Source of the DNA: Dipetalonema caudispina
Lineage: Eukaryota; Nematoda; Chromadorea; Rhabditida; Onchocercidae
Direction of reading: 5' to 3'
DNA length: 10,856 nt
NCBI GenBank assembly: GCA_013365325.1
Contig: JABVXV010000752.1
Location: 1 to 10,856, forward strand
The notes below the pieces were generated by a model. It was not told the DNA's origin. It saw only the letters and a program-made list of their open reading frames with translations, and ran no database searches. Below, one piece after another: positions 8,376 through 10,856 of the stretch. Within the stretch, counting starts at the first letter, position 1. Every line of letters begins with the position of its first letter. The position numbers were made by a program, and so were the translations under genes.

Positions 8376-8556
8376 AAGATAATCAAATATTAATTATTCA
8401 TTTTGTTTTGTTTCATTTTTCTGTTTTCTTCATTTTTTTGTTTTGTTGCAATAAATGAAAATAAAATAGCTAACAACCCTTACGTACATATTGTCTTATA
8501 CACTAAATTGCGTACATATTGTCTTATACACTAAAAATTTCTAAGTAAGTTAAAAA
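8376..8556 (+). repeat. Left direct repeat bracketing the zinc-finger pseudogene
   Basis: It shares with 9320-9441 an identical 20-base start (AAGATAATCAAATATTAATT), a T-rich TTTTGTTT stretch, AATAAATG, GTACATATTGTC and the end AAATTTCTAAGTAA. This copy is longer because it contains an internal 28-base tandem duplication. Confidence 0.8.
8483..8535 (+). repeat. 28-bp tandem duplication
   Basis: The 25 bases at 8483-8507 (CGTACATATTGTC then TTATACACTAAA) recur exactly at 8511-8535, a period of 28. The right direct repeat has a single copy, so the duplication arose after the repeats separated or was lost there. Confidence 0.9.
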
Positions 8557-8598
8557 AAGCTTTCATCGTACCTATCAATTCCTTTCGTTACTTTTGAG

Positions 8599-8643
8599 GA
8601 ATTAATATATTTGCTGCTATACTTTGCAGTATAACATTAATTC
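8599..8643. other. Nested inverted repeat (45-bp dyad)
   Basis: TATACT (8618-8623) and AGTATA (8628-8633) pair around TTGC. Outside them GAATTAAT (8599-8606) pairs with ATTAATTC (8636-8643). The two arms are nearly co-axial, with an 11-base bulge on the left and 2 on the right. The dyad lies just before the zinc-finger pseudogene. Function is unknown. Confidence 0.5.
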
Positions 8644-8671
8644 ATATATTAAACTACCCAATCATTTAGTG

Positions 8672-9255
8672 CCGACGAAGTGTTGTTATTCAAAAATTAA
8701 ACAGTGATGTCTGCAGAATTCAAATGTAATGAATGGAGTGAAGGATTCGTTTAAAATTCTGATTTAAATGAACATAGAAAAAAATATAAAAGTCCAACTG
8801 AAAAGTTATATTCTACGGTAAGCTCCTTAATTACGTTGACAGTGGAAGATATTTCTGCATGATTGTATTTTGCCCAGTACTTTAATGATTGAACATATAA
8901 CGTTAATGGGAATTAAATGGAAATTTTTGAATCAAATTGAGGCAGAATTTCATATTACATCCATTTTATCACTTCATATTTTTGTTTAACCTGTCGTGAT
9001 AGTATTCCGCTTATCATTTCCGCCTGAAATCGATGAATGTTGACGGAATATTTGAAATGAAAGATTTACCCAATAATAAAGGGAAGGAACACCCAGTTTT
9101 CGATTCTTATTATGTTTTAAATTATCAAGCATTTTGAAATATTGTGCCAAAATTTGTAAATTGAATTACTTGTTGTTATATCCTACATTCATTTTACAGA
9201 CTGATGGAAAAAGAGAAAGTAGTGAAATAAACCGTTCAGAGTCTGTCTGTGGTAA
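8672..9255 (+). pseudogene. Decayed copy of the zinc-finger gene's last finger, tail and 3' UTR
   Basis: From about 8672, and clearly from 8716, the sequence aligns with the end of the functional gene (about 3763-4480). In frame, 8716-8862 gives the last finger and tail, including SPTEKLY and LITLTVEDISA, but it is broken. The second zinc Cys is Trp (TGG, 8734). A stop TAA replaces the Arg codon at 8752. The last His of the finger is Tyr. After GCA (8857-8859) about 95 bases of the parent, including the true stop, are missing. The 3' UTR similarity continues through the poly(A) signal (AATAAA, 9226-9231). No upstream fingers or promoter are present. It is a 3' fragment and cannot encode a working protein. 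Confidence 0.85.
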
Positions 9256-9319
9256 ACATTTGTTTTTTAACTCAAAATTCTTTTTTGATTATAATGAGTA
9301 AATAGGAGGAAAAATTCAT

Positions 9320-9441
9320 AAGATAATCAAATATTAATTGTTCACTTTGTTTTAATATTTTCTTCACTTTTTTGTTTGGTTGGAATAAATGTTATTGTGT
9401 ACATATTGTCGTATAAAGTAAAAATTTCTAAGTAATTTAAA
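9320..9441 (+). repeat. Right direct repeat bracketing the zinc-finger pseudogene
   Basis: Partner of 8376-8556 in the same orientation, with the pseudogene between them; starts are 944 bases apart. It also carries AATAAA (9384-9389). The pair suggests duplication of a block or recombination between repeats. Confidence 0.8.
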
Positions 9442-9444
9442 AAA

Positions 9445-10385
9445 AAAAGAATTAAAATCTCGAGGATATCTTGATAAAAAGAATTGGTAATTTTTTCTAA
9501 TAAGTAATCCTTATACACAATAATCTAAGAGGAAAATTACCGGAAACGAAGAATGCCGGGGAAAATCCGTTAATTTCTATCAAAATTGTTACAAATCAAA
9601 TTATAGTAATGAAATAAACAATGATCAACGGATGAGTAAATCTTACTGTAATAGGAAATGATCCTTCATCTTCTCCAACAACTTAGAAAGTCACTTTTCT
9701 CGACTTATAATAAATAGAAATTCCTAAGCATTGTTTTTTCGAATGTGTTTATCAAGCAATTTGTGATATTCAAAACTGAGAAAAGTTCGAACAAATTATC
9801 GAAATTTATCGGAATATATAAAAATTTAAAATAAGGATGTCATTTTAATTTAGAAAAATTAATTACATCGAGCACCATTCCTGCCATTTCATTATCCTAA
9901 TTGTCTTTTCCTCTTTAATAACTAAGAAAATACGAAACAAGTTAGTGTAAAACTGTAATACAAAAGAACTAACAATCATCGAGCAGAAATTGATGCATGT
10001 TAAGTTTTTGAAATTTTTTTGTAATCCAATATCGACAAAGTCAAGAATTTAGAGAATATAACAAACGAACAATTTGTAAATGATCAAAGATTGAAATGAT
10101 CAGTGTCAGCAAAAAACTTGAGTTTAATTTGCAGGGTTTTTTTGCCCATATTTGTAAATAGAAATTGTTTGTTGTTAGAAGAAATAAATAATGGCAAAAT
10201 TTACATTCTAAGTTAAAGGAACTAAAGTGAGGCAATTCCAGAAGGTATTAAAAGTAACAATTCTTCCTCATACTCCAACTAAATATATGATTACTTTGTT
10301 TACATTTGTCGTCCTCCTTAACATTTTTTATTGCAAATTGTAATTCTTTATTAAGCTTCTCCGTATTTGCACAAATATTTCGGGA
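9445..10385. other. Non-coding AT-rich spacer
   Basis: No supported gene. One 9-bp inverted repeat (GGTAATTTT 9486-9494 and AAAATTACC 9533-9541) is seen. A minus-strand frame at 10041-10235 is AT-driven and not convincing. Confidence 0.55.
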
Positions 10386-10390
10386 TCCAT

Positions 10391-10423
10391 TATAAAAGAA
10401 GTAGTCGTTCGGTAGCTGTCAAT
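10391..10423 (+). promoter_or_regulatory. TATA box and initiator of the end-spanning gene
   Basis: A consensus TATAAAAG at 10391-10398 is followed by TCAATA with A at 10421, exactly 30 bases after the first T of the TATA box. This is the best promoter in the window. A CTCAG|GTAATA donor at 10481 and a TTTCATATCAG acceptor ending at 10610 would make a 60-base non-coding exon and a 130-base intron in the 5' UTR. Confidence 0.55.
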
Positions 10424-10652
10424 ATGATCTATTTGTGACGATCGTAGCATTAAAAAATTATTCATTATTCATTATCTCAGGTAATATTTTCAAGAACCGA
10501 TTATATCCGCTTACATCAAATCCTAAATGTCTGCATAATTATATTAAGCGAAACAGTTGAAAAGAAAAGTAAAGTAATCGAATAGTTAATATCCCAAATT
10601 TCATATCAGAAATTTTATTTGTTGAAAAAATTAAATTCTATCAATTTAAGGT

Positions 10653-10856
10653 ATGATGCAATCACTTTTAATTACTTACGTGCTCATGTCAATGGCATTT
10701 AGGCAAGAGTTACGAGGATGGCAACAGAATCCAGACGGTTTAAGTGGATTAGAAGTGCTATCACCATTTTTGAGATTTATCCCACAAAACAAACCATCTC
10801 CAATCAGTAATTTGGAGCTGTTAAATTTCTTAAACAATGGACTGACACCAACAAAT
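10653..10856 (+). CDS. 5' part of secreted Gly/Leu-rich small protein (continues at 2-124)
   Basis: ATG 10653 (with a second ATG at 10656) follows an in-frame TAA at 10647, so the start is well bounded. The first residues, MMQSLLITYVLMSMAF, form a signal-peptide-like hydrophobic segment. A polar and Gly/Leu/Pro-containing mature part follows. The 68 codons here reach the window's end without a stop and continue through the 70-base overlap to TGA at 122-124, for 85 residues in all. No cysteines are seen in the protein. Signal peptide, small size and GL pairs resemble the 162-residue protein at 7394, so the two may be distant relatives, though I cannot align them convincingly. The promoter at 10391 and a predicted 5'-UTR intron support a real gene. 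The family is unknown. Confidence 0.65.
   Translation, partial: MMQSLLITYVLMSMAFRQELRGWQQNPDGLSGLEVLSPFLRFIPQNKPSPISNLELLNFLNNGLTPTN
10787..10856. repeat. Right copy of 70-bp exact terminal repeat
   Basis: Identical to 1-70; see that entry. A 70-base overlap is the size expected from a short-read assembler using a word of about 71, which favours an assembly signature over a biological terminal repeat. Confidence 0.95.

Noticed and set aside
9486..9541. 9-bp inverted repeat as a transposon end or hairpin
   Set aside because: AT-rich arms with a 38-base loop are expected by chance in DNA of this composition; no flanking target duplication was found.
10041..10235. Minus-strand 64-codon frame
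   Set aside because: AT-driven composition and no supporting signals.
1..10856. Bacterial, phage or mitochondrial origin; CRISPR, tRNA or rRNA genes
   Set aside because: No Shine-Dalgarno-led gene strings, no mitochondrial or ribosomal genes, no regular spacer array and no cloverleaf recognised; introns, poly(A) signals and a C2H2 array point to animal DNA.
10787..10856. 70-bp ends as biological terminal repeats of a linear virus
   Set aside because: They are direct, lie inside a continuous coding frame and have the size of an assembler overlap; a circle or tandem unit explains them more simply.

Overview
The window looks like eukaryotic, most likely arthropod, DNA rather than bacterial or phage DNA. 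It is strongly AT-rich with long non-coding stretches. The readable genes have GT..AG introns, TATA boxes placed about 30 bp before an initiator (TCA+1-type), AATAAA poly(A) signals and no bacterial-style operon packing. The first 70 bases are repeated exactly as the last 70, and a secreted-protein gene reads in frame off the right end and finishes at the left end. The simplest reading is a closed circle (or one unit of a tandem array) of about 10,786 bp, with the 70-base overlap left by assembly.

Layout on the circle, all supported genes on the + strand. (1) 2521-4457: a gene whose main exon encodes six tandem C2H2 zinc fingers. Two small upstream exons with matching phase would give it a signal peptide, which is unusual for this fold. 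Its 3' end carries a conserved AATAAA. (2) About 5078-5564: a degenerate ~39-bp tandem repeat, then a TATA/initiator pair, CTCATT repeats and AATAAA, resembling a solo LTR or a compact non-coding transcription unit. (3) 6979-7882: a 162-residue secreted Gly/Leu-rich protein with its own promoter and a predicted 5'-UTR intron. (4) 8376-9441: a decayed copy of the zinc-finger gene's 3' end, bracketed by direct repeats. (5) 10391-10856 continuing at 2-124: an 85-residue secreted Gly/Leu-rich protein that crosses the contig ends.

The three protein genes seem to share one design: short non-coding first exon, 5'-UTR intron, then a coding exon opening with a signal peptide. A circular, intron-bearing, gene-poor DNA with single-gene promoters and secreted products is what polydnavirus segments of parasitoid wasps look like, where the circles carry wasp-derived virulence genes into caterpillar hosts. 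That identification is inference. I recognise no diagnostic polydnavirus gene family here (no PTP, ankyrin, cys-motif, rep or vinnexin), so insect extrachromosomal circular DNA or a collapsed tandem genomic array remain possible. Apart from the zinc-finger fold, I cannot assign any of the proteins to a known family.
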